DNA of 64,000 bases from Prevotella scopos JCM 17725 (GCF_018127785.1 NZ_CP072390.1:558001-622000), one strand, 5' to 3'. Positions 45,939 through 54,092 are shown, counted from the first letter of the stretch. The notes: generated by a model not told the origin, from the sequence alone. Numbers and translations: made by a program.

Positions 45939-47063
45939 ATGAAAAAACTTTGTATTTTTTGTGGTGCACGTCCTAACTTTATAAAGGTAGCACCAATTAT
46001 CAGGGTAATCAATAGACTTTCTGAGGAGAATAGTTCTCATAAGGTTTCTTATTCACTAGTTTATGCAGGTAGTGAGAATGATCCTACACTCGAAGATCAA
46101 CTCTTTGAGAATCTCTCTATTCGTAGACCAGATGTTTATCTTGGTGTAGAATGTGAGAACTTGAATGAGCTCACAGGTCAGGTAATGTCTAAGTTTGAGA
46201 AGTATCTACAAGAGAATCCATCTGATGTGGTTATCGTTGTAGATGATCTTGCTTCTACAATGGCAGCTGCTATTGTAACTAAGAAGCAGGCAATCACCCT
46301 TGCACACATTGCTGCTGGTACTCGTTCTTTTGATATTACGATGCCAAAGGAAATCAATCGCTTGGTGATTGATGGCCTTTCAGATATCCTCTTTACAGCC
46401 GGATTTAGTAACAATAGTATTGCTAACAAGGAAGGTGCAGAACTCTCGAAGGTTTATATGGTGGGTAATATTCTCATTGATAATATCCGCTATGACCGTG
46501 AACGTATTGAGGGTATGAAGCTTTCGGATATTGACGAGTTGGCAGGCTTACCTTTGAAAGAGGGTAATTACCTTGTCTTTACATTGAACCGTAAGGCTTT
46601 GTTGGCAGATCAAGACAATCTTGAACGAATGTTACACGTGTTGAGCGAGACAGCCGGTGAGACGCCTATCATTGCTCCTCTTCGTGATTCAGCAGTACAG
46701 GTTATCATGGCGCTTAGCTTGAAGAAGAATATCAAACTCCATAACCTCCACATCGTAAAACCATTGGGTTATCTTGAATTTGCTTATCTTACAGCTCATG
46801 CTAAGGGAATTATTACTGACTCTGGTAATGTTGCTGAGGAGGCAACATTCAATGGCGTGCCATGTATTACGCTTAATAGCTATACAGAACACATTGAGAC
46901 TGCAAAGGTAGGTTCTAACGTTCTCGTTGGTGAAGACCCAGAACTGCTTCGTTCTGCATTGGCTGATATGGTGGCAGGAACATGGAAGAAGTGTGGTGTT
47001 CCAGAACGTTGGGATGGCCGTTCAGCTGAGCGTGTTGTTCAAATCCTACTCGAACGTCATTAA
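45939..47063 (+). CDS. WecB-family UDP-GlcNAc 2-epimerase homologue with altered active site
   Basis: The fold is that of the non-hydrolysing UDP-GlcNAc 2-epimerase: 374 residues, CGARPNFIKVAPII at the start, VGNILIDNIRYDRERI in the middle and SGNVAEEATFNGVPCITL near the end. By eye, key residues differ from E. coli WecB. The HVEAGLR motif is HIAAGTR here (catalytic Glu replaced by Ala125). The T-x-HRR motif is TLNRK (His replaced by Asn217). The first Asp (VDDLAST) and the Glu in MPKEINR (Glu138) remain. This variant appears conserved in Bacteroidota homologues, so it may have a different substrate or reaction. It is monocistronic. Confidence 0.75.
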   Translation: MKKLCIFCGARPNFIKVAPIIRVINRLSEENSSHKVSYSLVYAGSENDPTLEDQLFENLSIRRPDVYLGVECENLNELTGQVMSKFEKYLQENPSDVVIVVDDLASTMAAAIVTKKQAITLAHIAAGTRSFDITMPKEINRLVIDGLSDILFTAGFSNNSIANKEGAELSKVYMVGNILIDNIRYDRERIEGMKLSDIDELAGLPLKEGNYLVFTLNRKALLADQDNLERMLHVLSETAGETPIIAPLRDSAVQVIMALSLKKNIKLHNLHIVKPLGYLEFAYLTAHAKGIITDSGNVAEEATFNGVPCITLNSYTEHIETAKVGSNVLVGEDPELLRSALADMVAGTWKKCGVPERWDGRSAERVVQILLERH

Positions 47064-47100
47064 TATTTTATAAGGAGAATGCTAGCTTGGCTTTTTTTGA

Positions 47101-47176
47101 AACAGGGATAGTTATTCTTGTTGTTCGTTATTTTATAGTTGACGTGCAATAAGAAATAGCTATCCTTGTTTTTTTG
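47101..47176 (+). terminator. Terminator of the WecB-like gene
   Basis: AACAGGGATAGTTAT (47101-47115) pairs, with G-U pairs, with ATAGCTATCCTTGTT (47156-47170), followed by a run of Ts. Confidence 0.75.
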
Positions 47177-47299
47177 TGTATAATAGTTGCCTCGAAAAAC
47201 ACGTACTTTTCCTATGCAAGAAGTATGATAGAATAACGTTATGAATGTTATTCACTCTGAATAATAGTGCGATTACCATTTTAGTACTGAATTATTTAG

Positions 47300-47307
47300 T
47301 ACCTTTG
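47300..47307 (+). promoter_or_regulatory. Predicted -7 box of the MATE operon
   Basis: TACCTTTG lies 28 bases before the chosen MATE start and inside the longer open frame that begins at 47245, which argues against that earlier start. Confidence 0.6.
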
Positions 47308-47334
47308 CAGGAGAATCTTAAAGCGCATTTGGTT

Positions 47335-48699
47335 ATGCATAGACATACGGATAACTATACTTTTTTGACACAAGCACCAGTCCATCGAGTCATTATCACT
47401 ATGGCGATACCGACCATTATATCAATGCTTGTGACAGGATTATACAATATTGCCGACACGTTCTTTGTTGGCAAGATTGATACACAAGCAACGGCAGCTG
47501 TGGGAATAGTGTTCTCTCTAATGTTTTTCGTGCAGGCAATGGGCTTCTTCTTTGGGCATGGTTCGGGCAATTATATCTCTCGTGAGTTAGGAGCACGTCG
47601 CCATGAGAATGCTGTGAAGATGGCTTCCACAGGCTTTTTTAGTTCGTTCTTTGTAGGAGTCATTGTCCTTATTTTTGGCGAGATATTCCTCACTCCACTT
47701 TCCTTGATGCTTGGTAGTACACCTACTATTCTTCCTTACACAGAGGACTATATGCAAGTCATCCTACTTGGTGCACCTTTCTTGACCTCATCACTTACTT
47801 TGAACAATCAGATGCGTTTACAAGGAAACGCCAACTTTGCGATGTATGGTATTGTGATAGGTGCTGTCTTGAACGTAATTCTTGACCCAATCCTCATCTT
47901 TACTTGTGGTATGGGTGTCAGCGGTGCAGCATGGGCAACAGTGATAGGACAGGCAGTGTCCTTCGTTATCCTTTTCTTAATGACGCGCAAGGGAGAGAAT
48001 ATAGCTATCCATTTTCGTAATTTCTCGCCCTCATTACAGCGTTATAAGGAGATTTTCTATGGGGGTAGTCCTTCCATGATGAGGCAGGGGTTGGCTTGTA
48101 TTGCAACAATGTCATTGAATGTGGCAGCTGGTGCTTATGGCGACTCTGCCATTGCTGCGATGAGTATTGTTGGACGTATAGCCATGCTTTCTTTCGCTGT
48201 AGTCATCGGATTGGGACAGGGCTTCCAGCCCGTCTGTGGCTTTTGCTATGGCGCAGGATTATATGAAAGACTGAAAGAGGCATATAAGTTCACTGTAACT
48301 ATTGGTACGATTTTTCTTATCGTGTTAGCTATTGTTGGCTGGATGATAAGTGGAACGCTGATAGGTGTTTTCCGTGATGACCCCGAAGTGATTGCTATTG
48401 GTGTTGTAGCGTTGCGATGGCAGCTTTGTGTTTTTCCTGTTAATGCTCTTATCTTGGCAAGCAATATGCTTGCTCAGACCTGCCGTAAGCCGTGGCGTGC
48501 AAACATCTTGGCAGCTGCCCGACAAGGTTTGTTCTTTATTCCGTTGATATTTATTCTTCCATCTTATTTTGGACTGTTAGGTGTTGAGATGTGTCAAGCC
48601 GTCAGTGATGTGCTCTCTTTCACGCTTACAGTACCTATCGTTATTTACACCTTCCGTGAGTTTACACGTGAAGCAGCAGCAAAGAAAACAACAGTATGA
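47335..48699 (+). CDS. MATE family efflux transporter
   Basis: This 454-residue multidrug or metabolite exporter has twelve predicted helices in two halves. The conserved MATE start VHRVIITMAIPTIISMLVTGLYNIADTFFVGKI is present, along with the matching second-half start YGGSPSMMRQGLACIATMSLNVAA. The open frame begins at 47245, but the promoter lies within it and MHRHTDN at 47335 is a better start. The last bases overlap the regulator gene (ATGA). The substrate is unknown; the metal-linked regulator suggests it may be induced with copper genes. Confidence 0.9.
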   Translation: MHRHTDNYTFLTQAPVHRVIITMAIPTIISMLVTGLYNIADTFFVGKIDTQATAAVGIVFSLMFFVQAMGFFFGHGSGNYISRELGARRHENAVKMASTGFFSSFFVGVIVLIFGEIFLTPLSLMLGSTPTILPYTEDYMQVILLGAPFLTSSLTLNNQMRLQGNANFAMYGIVIGAVLNVILDPILIFTCGMGVSGAAWATVIGQAVSFVILFLMTRKGENIAIHFRNFSPSLQRYKEIFYGGSPSMMRQGLACIATMSLNVAAGAYGDSAIAAMSIVGRIAMLSFAVVIGLGQGFQPVCGFCYGAGLYERLKEAYKFTVTIGTIFLIVLAIVGWMISGTLIGVFRDDPEVIAIGVVALRWQLCVFPVNALILASNMLAQTCRKPWRANILAAARQGLFFIPLIFILPSYFGLLGVEMCQAVSDVLSFTLTVPIVIYTFREFTREAAAKKTTV

Positions 48700-49259
48700 G
48701 TACACTTTATATTAAAAATATGGTTTGTGATCGCTGTAAAATGGCTGTTAGCCAAACTTTACAGCAGGTCGGACTACACCCCCAAAAGGTTGAATTAGGT
48801 GAGGTTAGTATTGAGGAAGAGCCTTCTTCTGTCCAACTTTCTACCCTTCGGACAGCCCTTAAAGAACTTGGTTTCGAACTTCTTGACGACCGTCGTCAGC
48901 AAACCATCGATCACATCAAGTCTACTTTAATCAGACTTGTGCATTACCATGATAATCAGAGTTCAACTAATCTTAGTGATTATCTGTCATCTGAACTTCG
49001 TCAAGACTATAGTGCGCTTTCAAAACTCTTCTCAGAGGTCGAAGGAAAGACTATCGAAAGATATTATATTGAGTTACGTATAGAACGAGTGAAAGAGTTC
49101 ATTCGTTATGATGAGTTGACTTTGACGCAGATAGCTCTTCGTATGAATTACTCGTCAGTAGCTTATCTTTCCAGCCAGTTTAAGTCTGTGACAGGTATGA
49201 CTCCCAGTCAGTTCAAAGGGATGAAAGATAATCTCCGAACACCTTTGGATAAACTTTAG
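48696..49259 (+). CDS. HMA-domain AraC-type transcription regulator
   Basis: This 187-residue fusion has an N-terminal heavy-metal-associated domain with MVCDRC (Cys11, Cys14), about residues 1-70, and a C-terminal AraC/XylS helix-turn-helix of about 100 residues (LTLTQIALRMNYSSVAYLSSQFKSVTGMTPSQF). The HMA ferredoxin-like fold suggests direct sensing of Cu(I) or a similar soft metal. It overlaps the MATE gene by four bases and lies 561 bases before copZ and copA, whose expression it may control. No DNA site was identified. Confidence 0.82.
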   Translation: MSTLYIKNMVCDRCKMAVSQTLQQVGLHPQKVELGEVSIEEEPSSVQLSTLRTALKELGFELLDDRRQQTIDHIKSTLIRLVHYHDNQSSTNLSDYLSSELRQDYSALSKLFSEVEGKTIERYYIELRIERVKEFIRYDELTLTQIALRMNYSSVAYLSSQFKSVTGMTPSQFKGMKDNLRTPLDKL

Positions 49260-49440
49260 ACTGCTATTTACAAAGTTAAGCCTATTGCTTATAGGTGGAA
49301 TATAATTTTTGTTCTTACTTTCGGGATGAAAAATAGACAGGTATTAGGAGGAGAATGAGCATATGTTTAATGATGCAAAGAAGAATGTTTTGTTGTAATA
49401 TTTTACTCGTCATATTTTAATAGAGCACTAATAGCGTTTC

Positions 49441-49550
49441 AATTAAGCCTTAATTGCCTTCTTAAAGATGCCCTTTTGGATGCGAGTTAACGCCCTTTTG
49501 AACTCTTACTAAGCACCTTTTGAAATGCAATTTTGTAACTAATTGATTTG
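49441..49550 (-). repeat. Repeat family B, copy 3 (reverse orientation)
   Basis: Read on the minus strand it gives TTTCAAAAGGTGCTTAGTAAG, then TTCAAAAGGGCGTTAACTCG, then CCAAAAGGGCATCTTTAAG and GGCAATTAAGGCTTAATT, the same order as the copy at 35270. It is the most complete copy. Confidence 0.6.
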
Positions 49551-49758
49551 CTGTCGGTTATAAACTCGACTTTTATATCTATCTTTTAGCATTATTCTAA
49601 GGCTTTTATTCGAAATTATGTAATAATTTTTCAACACTTGGATGATGATATTTCAGACTCTTTTCTTACCATGTTATGAATGAACTTCTTGTAGAACTGA
49701 TGCGAGAAGTTATAATCTTTATCCATAATTCTATAAGGCTTGATAGATAATATATGTG

Positions 49759-49766
49759 TAACTTTG
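49759..49766 (+). promoter_or_regulatory. Predicted -7 box of copZ-copA
   Basis: TAACTTTG is preceded by TTG at 49740-49742 with a 16-base spacer, shorter than the usual 19-20. A suboptimal spacer is typical of promoters that need an activator. Confidence 0.5.
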
Positions 49767-49820
49767 CAAACGATAAAAATAAAATAGTAATCACATAATA
49801 TTAATAGAAAGGAAAGACTT

Positions 49821-50033
49821 ATGAAAAAGAGTGTTTATGCAGTAAGCGGTATGAAGTGTGTACATTGTAAGGCAAATGTTGAGAACGCTTTAAAAGCACT
49901 CAATGGCGTAGTGTCTGCTGAAGCTAATCTTGAAGATGCTAATGTCACAGTAGAATATGATGAAAGTAAGGTTAATCCTTCTGAAATCAAGGAAGCTGTA
50001 GACAACAGCGGGCGCTATGAGCTGAGTTTATAA
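49821..50033 (+). CDS. copZ: Copper chaperone, HMA domain (CopZ-like)
   Basis: This 70-residue single HMA domain has the copper-binding motif MKCVHC (Cys13, Cys16) and the beta-alpha-beta-beta-alpha-beta pattern. It probably carries Cu(I) in the cytoplasm to the ATPase encoded 97 bases downstream. Its own start is 55 bases after the predicted -7 box. The metal is inferred from family and neighbour. Confidence 0.85.
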   Translation: MKKSVYAVSGMKCVHCKANVENALKALNGVVSAEANLEDANVTVEYDESKVNPSEIKEAVDNSGRYELSL

Positions 50034-50088
50034 CAGCTTATTTCTAATCTTAAGAGCATAATTTTATGTTCTTTTCATTTGTAGACTC

Positions 50089-50113
50089 CTTCCCCTTCGT
50101 TGGTAAGGGGAAG
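50089..50113 (+). promoter_or_regulatory. Hairpin between copZ and copA
   Basis: A 9-base-pair stem (CTTCCCCTT with AAGGGGAAG) has a 7-base loop and is followed by ATAAAAATAG rather than a T run. It may limit or stabilise part of the transcript, or be a dispersed palindromic repeat. Confidence 0.35.
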
Positions 50114-50130
50114 ATAAAAATAGTATTATT

Positions 50131-52050
50131 ATGAAACAAACAATTCCAGTTATAGGTATGGCTTGTTCCTCCTGTTCAGCCAATATAGAGAAGAAGTTGA
50201 ATACACTCAAGGGTGTTAATTCTGCTTCTGTTTCGCTACCTGGTCGTTCAGCCTTGATTGATTTCAATCCTCAGGTAATCTCACTTGAGAAGATGAAGGC
50301 TGAAATCAATGCACTCGGATATGACTTAGTGATAGATAAGGAGACGTCGGTAGACGAGATAGAGAAGCGTGAGTATGTACTCTTAAAGCGTAAGACTGCG
50401 TTGTCATGGTTGTTCTCAGTAGCTGTGATGTGTGTGTCTATGCGATGGATAGACTTGGGTTCTCGTGATATAGCCAATCAGGTTGCATTATTGATAGCCT
50501 TGGCAAACATGCTTTATTGCGGTCGCCAGTTCTATGTATCTTCGTTTAGACAGTTGCGTCATGGCAGTGCAAACATGGATACATTGGTGGCTTTGTCTAC
50601 GGGTATTGCCTTTCTTTTCAGTACGTTTAACACGTTTTGGGGAGATGCCGTATGGGCAAGTAGGGGAGTTGTATGGCACACCTACTTTGATGCTTCAGTA
50701 ATGATTATTACCTTCGTTTTGACTGGTAGACTGTTAGAAGAGAAGGCTAAAGACGGTACGGCATCTTCTATTCGTCAGATGATGGGTATGGCTCCGAAGA
50801 CAGCACATATCGTTGATGGCGACAAGATAGAGGAGGTTCCACTCTCAACCATTGAGGTTGGGGATGTTTTGGAGGTTCGTCCTGGTGAAAAGGTACCTGT
50901 AGATGGTGAGGTGATTTGGGCAGAAAGCTTTATGACAGCTGATGCAGCCTATGTTGATGAGAGTATGATAACGGGTGAGCCAACGCCTGCGGAGAAGAAA
51001 AAAGGCTCAAAGGTATTGGCAGGAACAATACCAAGTCAAGGTAAGTTCCGCATGCGTGCTCGTCAAGTTGGTGAGGACACAGCCTTAGCTCACATAATTA
51101 AAATGGTGCAAGAAGCACAAGGTTCAAAGGCTCCAGTCCAACGAATCGTTGATAAGGCAGCCTTAGTATTTGTTCCAGTGGTAGCTTGTATTGCTCTTGC
51201 TACTTTCCTTTTGTGGTGGTTGATAGGTGGGAATAGTGCTTTACCACAGGCTATTATGTCGGCTGTAGCCGTCTTAGTCATTGCGTGTCCATGTGCAATG
51301 GGATTGGCAACACCTACTGCGCTTATGGTTGGTATTGGTAAAGCTGCTCAGAAACAAATACTCATAAAGGATGCTACAGCCTTAGAGAGTCTGCGTAAGG
51401 TAGATGTGTTGGTGACCGATAAGACTGGTACACTGACCATTCCGAATAAGAATATCGACTTTACAAAGGCTGATAACCTTCCTTTTGAAGAGCGTGAAAC
51501 ATTAAAGCCTAATGCTCGTGAGGCAATGGATGAGCTACAGAAGAAGGGGATTGAGGTCTATATGATGAGTGGAGATAAAGACGAGGCAGCTCGTTATTGG
51601 GCTGAAAAAGCTGGTATAAAACACTATCATAGTAAGGTGTTGCCACAAGATAAGGAGAATCTTGTTAGGAAGTTGCAAGCCGAAGGAAAGCGTGTTGCAA
51701 TGGTAGGTGATGGTATAAACGATACACAAGCCTTGGCTTTGGCAAATGTAAGTATTGCTATTGGTAAGGGGACGGACGTAGCTATGGATGTAGCACAGGT
51801 GACACTCATGGGAGATGACTTGTCTGCTATCCCAGAAGCAATACAATTGAGTCGCAATACAGTACGTATGATTTGGGAGAATCTCTTCTGGGCTTTCATC
51901 TATAACATTGTTTGTATCCCATTAGCAGCAGGTTTGCTTTACGCTTTTGGCATTGATTGGCAGATTACTCCATCGTGGGCAAGTGCGCTGATGGCATTCT
52001 CCAGTGTTAGTGTTGTACTTAATAGTCTTCGCTTACGGTGGATGAAATAA
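50131..52050 (+). CDS. copA: Copper-type P1B ATPase lacking the nucleotide-binding domain
   Basis: This CopA-like transporter has 639 residues. Present are an N-terminal HMA (MACSSC, Cys12/Cys15), membrane segments, the actuator motif TGEPTP, the transmembrane CPC (386-388), the phosphorylated Asp430 in DKTGT, SGDKDEA (480 on) and GDGINDTQAL. Between DKTGT and SGD there are only about 46 residues, where CopA proteins normally have some 150-170 making up the ATP-binding N domain. No SEHP-type motif or GxG loop is found. The reading frame is continuous, so no frameshift explains this. About 100 residues shorter than usual CopA, it may be an inactive relic or a metal-binding or regulatory form. 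Confidence 0.85.
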   Translation: MKQTIPVIGMACSSCSANIEKKLNTLKGVNSASVSLPGRSALIDFNPQVISLEKMKAEINALGYDLVIDKETSVDEIEKREYVLLKRKTALSWLFSVAVMCVSMRWIDLGSRDIANQVALLIALANMLYCGRQFYVSSFRQLRHGSANMDTLVALSTGIAFLFSTFNTFWGDAVWASRGVVWHTYFDASVMIITFVLTGRLLEEKAKDGTASSIRQMMGMAPKTAHIVDGDKIEEVPLSTIEVGDVLEVRPGEKVPVDGEVIWAESFMTADAAYVDESMITGEPTPAEKKKGSKVLAGTIPSQGKFRMRARQVGEDTALAHIIKMVQEAQGSKAPVQRIVDKAALVFVPVVACIALATFLLWWLIGGNSALPQAIMSAVAVLVIACPCAMGLATPTALMVGIGKAAQKQILIKDATALESLRKVDVLVTDKTGTLTIPNKNIDFTKADNLPFEERETLKPNAREAMDELQKKGIEVYMMSGDKDEAARYWAEKAGIKHYHSKVLPQDKENLVRKLQAEGKRVAMVGDGINDTQALALANVSIAIGKGTDVAMDVAQVTLMGDDLSAIPEAIQLSRNTVRMIWENLFWAFIYNIVCIPLAAGLLYAFGIDWQITPSWASALMAFSSVSVVLNSLRLRWMK

Positions 52051-52069
52051 GATGAATTTAGTATTATAA

Positions 52070-52130
52070 AAAATAGAGTTTACTAATTACTCATTCAGCA
52101 ATGTGCTGTAGTAATTGTAAACTCTATTTT
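52070..52130. terminator. Bidirectional terminator between copA and the Gly/Tyr-rich gene
   Basis: A 14-base-pair stem (52070-52083 with 52117-52130) continues after a one-base bulge with 6 more pairs. AAAA and TTTT at the ends allow use from both strands. The flanking genes converge on it. Confidence 0.9.
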
Positions 52131-52152
52131 CTTATGTAAACCTGTTGTTTCT

Positions 52153-53022
52153 TTATCTTACAGGATAATCATATCGATTGCTATTATAGAAACCATTACG
52201 TTGCGAAGGGAGACGGTCAAACTCTACGCTGACAGATACTGAATTCTGATTATGAGAACCCCATTGATAGGTTACGCCACCACCAATTCTATCCATGTAA
52301 CGACTAACTCCGGTACCATAAGCCCAAGCCATTGGTCCATATCCGTATCCCATTGAAGCATAACCATAGCCGAAAGGCGAATAGCCAAAGCCACCATAGC
52401 CAGCCCAATAAGGTGAACCATAACCTCCGTAGCCAAAGGCATCTCCGAAGTTATTAGATGTAAAAGCTTTCTGTACGAAGGCGTATGCACTCCAATGTTC
52501 ATTGAACTGATATCCAAAGACAGCATTAATACCACCCACGAAGTAGTTGTCGCCACGATAGGTAAGATGGTTTACGTATCCACCCACAGCCAATGTAGCC
52601 TTCTTTGATAGGTTCGTTACATACATCAATGATACATCCTGTGAGAAGCCTGCACCATGATTGTTTCCGTGACCAAAGCTTGCAAAGGCCGATGCACCAA
52701 GGTTGATGTTCAATCCTTTATGTAATCGCCATGCCCCAACACCATAACCCCAAGCCGGATAATAGAAATCATTTGGTGTAACTGTTTGTCCGTTCTCTGT
52801 AATGAGGGGTAGGTTGTTATCTATCTGTGCCTGTTGTGCACGGTCTTCAGCCAATCGTCTGGCATACTCCTTCTCAGCCTCTGTGGCTTCGCGTGGTCCT
52901 TGCAGACGTGCTGACTCTATAGGTTCCACAGTGGAAGTACTCCCATTGTGGTCTCCTTTTGTATTCTGTGCATACAATGGTATACAGAGAATAGCCGCTA
53001 TTATGAAACTATATTTCCTCAT
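52153..53022 (-). CDS. Outer-membrane barrel protein with Gly/Tyr-rich insert
   Basis: I do not recognise the family of this 289-residue protein. It has a signal peptide (IPLYAQ, about residue 19). A helical polar segment rich in Glu and Ala follows (EATEAEKEYARRLAEDRAQQAQ), then beta-barrel strands (LHKGLNINLGASAFASFG; DVSLMYVTNLSKKATLAVGGYV). A stretch of some 45 residues (about 200-245) is dominated by Gly, Tyr, Phe and Pro in repeats such as GYGGYGSPYWAGYGGFGYSP. It ends SVEFDRLPSQRNGFYNSNRYDYPVR. The start lies almost on the promoter (see the -7 box at 53030). Confidence 0.65.
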   Translation of the reverse strand: MRKYSFIIAAILCIPLYAQNTKGDHNGSTSTVEPIESARLQGPREATEAEKEYARRLAEDRAQQAQIDNNLPLITENGQTVTPNDFYYPAWGYGVGAWRLHKGLNINLGASAFASFGHGNNHGAGFSQDVSLMYVTNLSKKATLAVGGYVNHLTYRGDNYFVGGINAVFGYQFNEHWSAYAFVQKAFTSNNFGDAFGYGGYGSPYWAGYGGFGYSPFGYGYASMGYGYGPMAWAYGTGVSRYMDRIGGGVTYQWGSHNQNSVSVSVEFDRLPSQRNGFYNSNRYDYPVR

Positions 53023-53029
53023 TTACTTG

Positions 53030-53060
53030 CAAATATAAATATTTGATAGTCAACTGCCAA
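53030..53060 (-). promoter_or_regulatory. Promoter giving a nearly leaderless transcript
   Basis: On the minus strand TTG (53060-53058), a 20-base spacer and TATATTTG (53037-53030). The ATG at 53022 lies only 7 bases after the box, so transcription would start within a few bases of the start codon. Confidence 0.55.
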
Positions 53061-53141
53061 GGATTTTAAAGATAATTAGTGCTTTTTCAAACTGTGGATA
53101 TTATCGCACGAGTAGTTCAGAGGTTCTTTATACTTATGCTT

Positions 53142-54092
53142 TTACTTGGTGCGCATAATCAGTGGAGGATCAGTTGTGAAGAAGAAAACTGTGGCACCAT
53201 GGAATACCTGGCCTGGGCGTAATTCGTTACTTACTTTCTCCATACCACTATTATATCCAGCATGAATTGGCTGTAATGAGATACCGCAACTCTCCTTACC
53301 GTATGTGTTAATATTGAGTGTTGGTTCACTTGAGTAGACTGTCATAGCACGTCCACTCTGTGCATCAAAGAGGATTGCTGCCGCCTTCTGCATGTTGTCT
53401 GGATGTCGCAACTGATAGGCATTGTCATATCCTTTACTCGTACTTTTGATACGCTCACCAATCTCCCTTGGTTTGGTAAAGTCGAATGGTGTGTTCTTTA
53501 TGCGTTGAAGCACACCTGTCAACTGTCTTTGCGCGTTATAAGTATTAATCTGGACAGCATCAACCCAAAGATGTTGTTTGAGGATAGAGCGGTGCATCTC
53601 TCCTGATAAGTTGAAACAAATACCATTTGTTACTTCCAACTTTGTTTCAGCTGTTGTTGCAACACGATAGTCTACATCAAGGGCGTTTTGGTCAGATAGG
53701 GTGTAAGTAACTGTGGCGTTTAACTTTCCATCTAATCCATTCTCTCCCTCTGAAGTCACATATCGCAGCGTAACTGATTGGTTGTCAGAACTAACAAGTT
53801 TCCACATCTTTCCAGATAGTGTCTCCTCATTATTTTTACCAAAGTAGATGAGCGTAGCACCTAAAGTCCGATCTTTCAAATATTCCTCCTTATTGGTATA
53901 TCCTTTTACGACAGGCTCCAACCTACCATTCCAGTTGTGAGCAGTAAGTGAGACAAGGCGAGCACCATAGTTACTAATAATCGCCTCCATCCCATTTCCG
54001 TTTATAAGTCGGAACTGTTTCTGCTCTTGTGCGTATAAACATAGCACCATGCTAAGCATTGTTGCTGTCAGTATTGCATATAACTGTTTCAT
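53142..54092 (-). CDS. Secreted aldose 1-epimerase-fold protein, catalytic residues altered
   Basis: This 316-residue galactose mutarotase-like protein has a signal peptide (MVLCLYAQ, about residue 20). Family blocks are GNGMEAIISNYGARLVSLTAHNWNGR, NTPFDFTKPREIG and KGYDNAYQLRH (the Asp of GYD is kept). By eye, the catalytic His of TNHxYFNL is missing (TNGICFNL), and the general-base Glu of the ETQ block appears as SLQ (GISLQPIHAGYNSG). It is also short for the family (about 340-380). It may therefore bind sugars rather than epimerise them. The open frame runs on to 54308 through tandem repeats, but the signal peptide fixes the start at 54092. Confidence 0.75.
   Translation of the reverse strand: MKQLYAILTATMLSMVLCLYAQEQKQFRLINGNGMEAIISNYGARLVSLTAHNWNGRLEPVVKGYTNKEEYLKDRTLGATLIYFGKNNEETLSGKMWKLVSSDNQSVTLRYVTSEGENGLDGKLNATVTYTLSDQNALDVDYRVATTAETKLEVTNGICFNLSGEMHRSILKQHLWVDAVQINTYNAQRQLTGVLQRIKNTPFDFTKPREIGERIKSTSKGYDNAYQLRHPDNMQKAAAILFDAQSGRAMTVYSSEPTLNINTYGKESCGISLQPIHAGYNSGMEKVSNELRPGQVFHGATVFFFTTDPPLIMRTK

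Larger units (their letters stand above)
49260..49820. other. Intergenic region between the HMA-AraC regulator and copZ
   Basis: No gene is seen in this 561-base gap. A family B repeat, reversed, fills about 49441-49550, and the copZ promoter lies near 49740-49766. A short CCTAT/ATAGG hairpin just after the regulator stop is too weak to call. Confidence 0.5.

Noticed and set aside
51418..51575. Frameshift or assembly gap as the cause of the short CopA
   Set aside because: The reading frame is continuous on both sides with sensible P-domain sequence and no leftover N-domain residues in other frames; a clean deletion is more likely, though only resequencing can fully exclude an assembly collapse.
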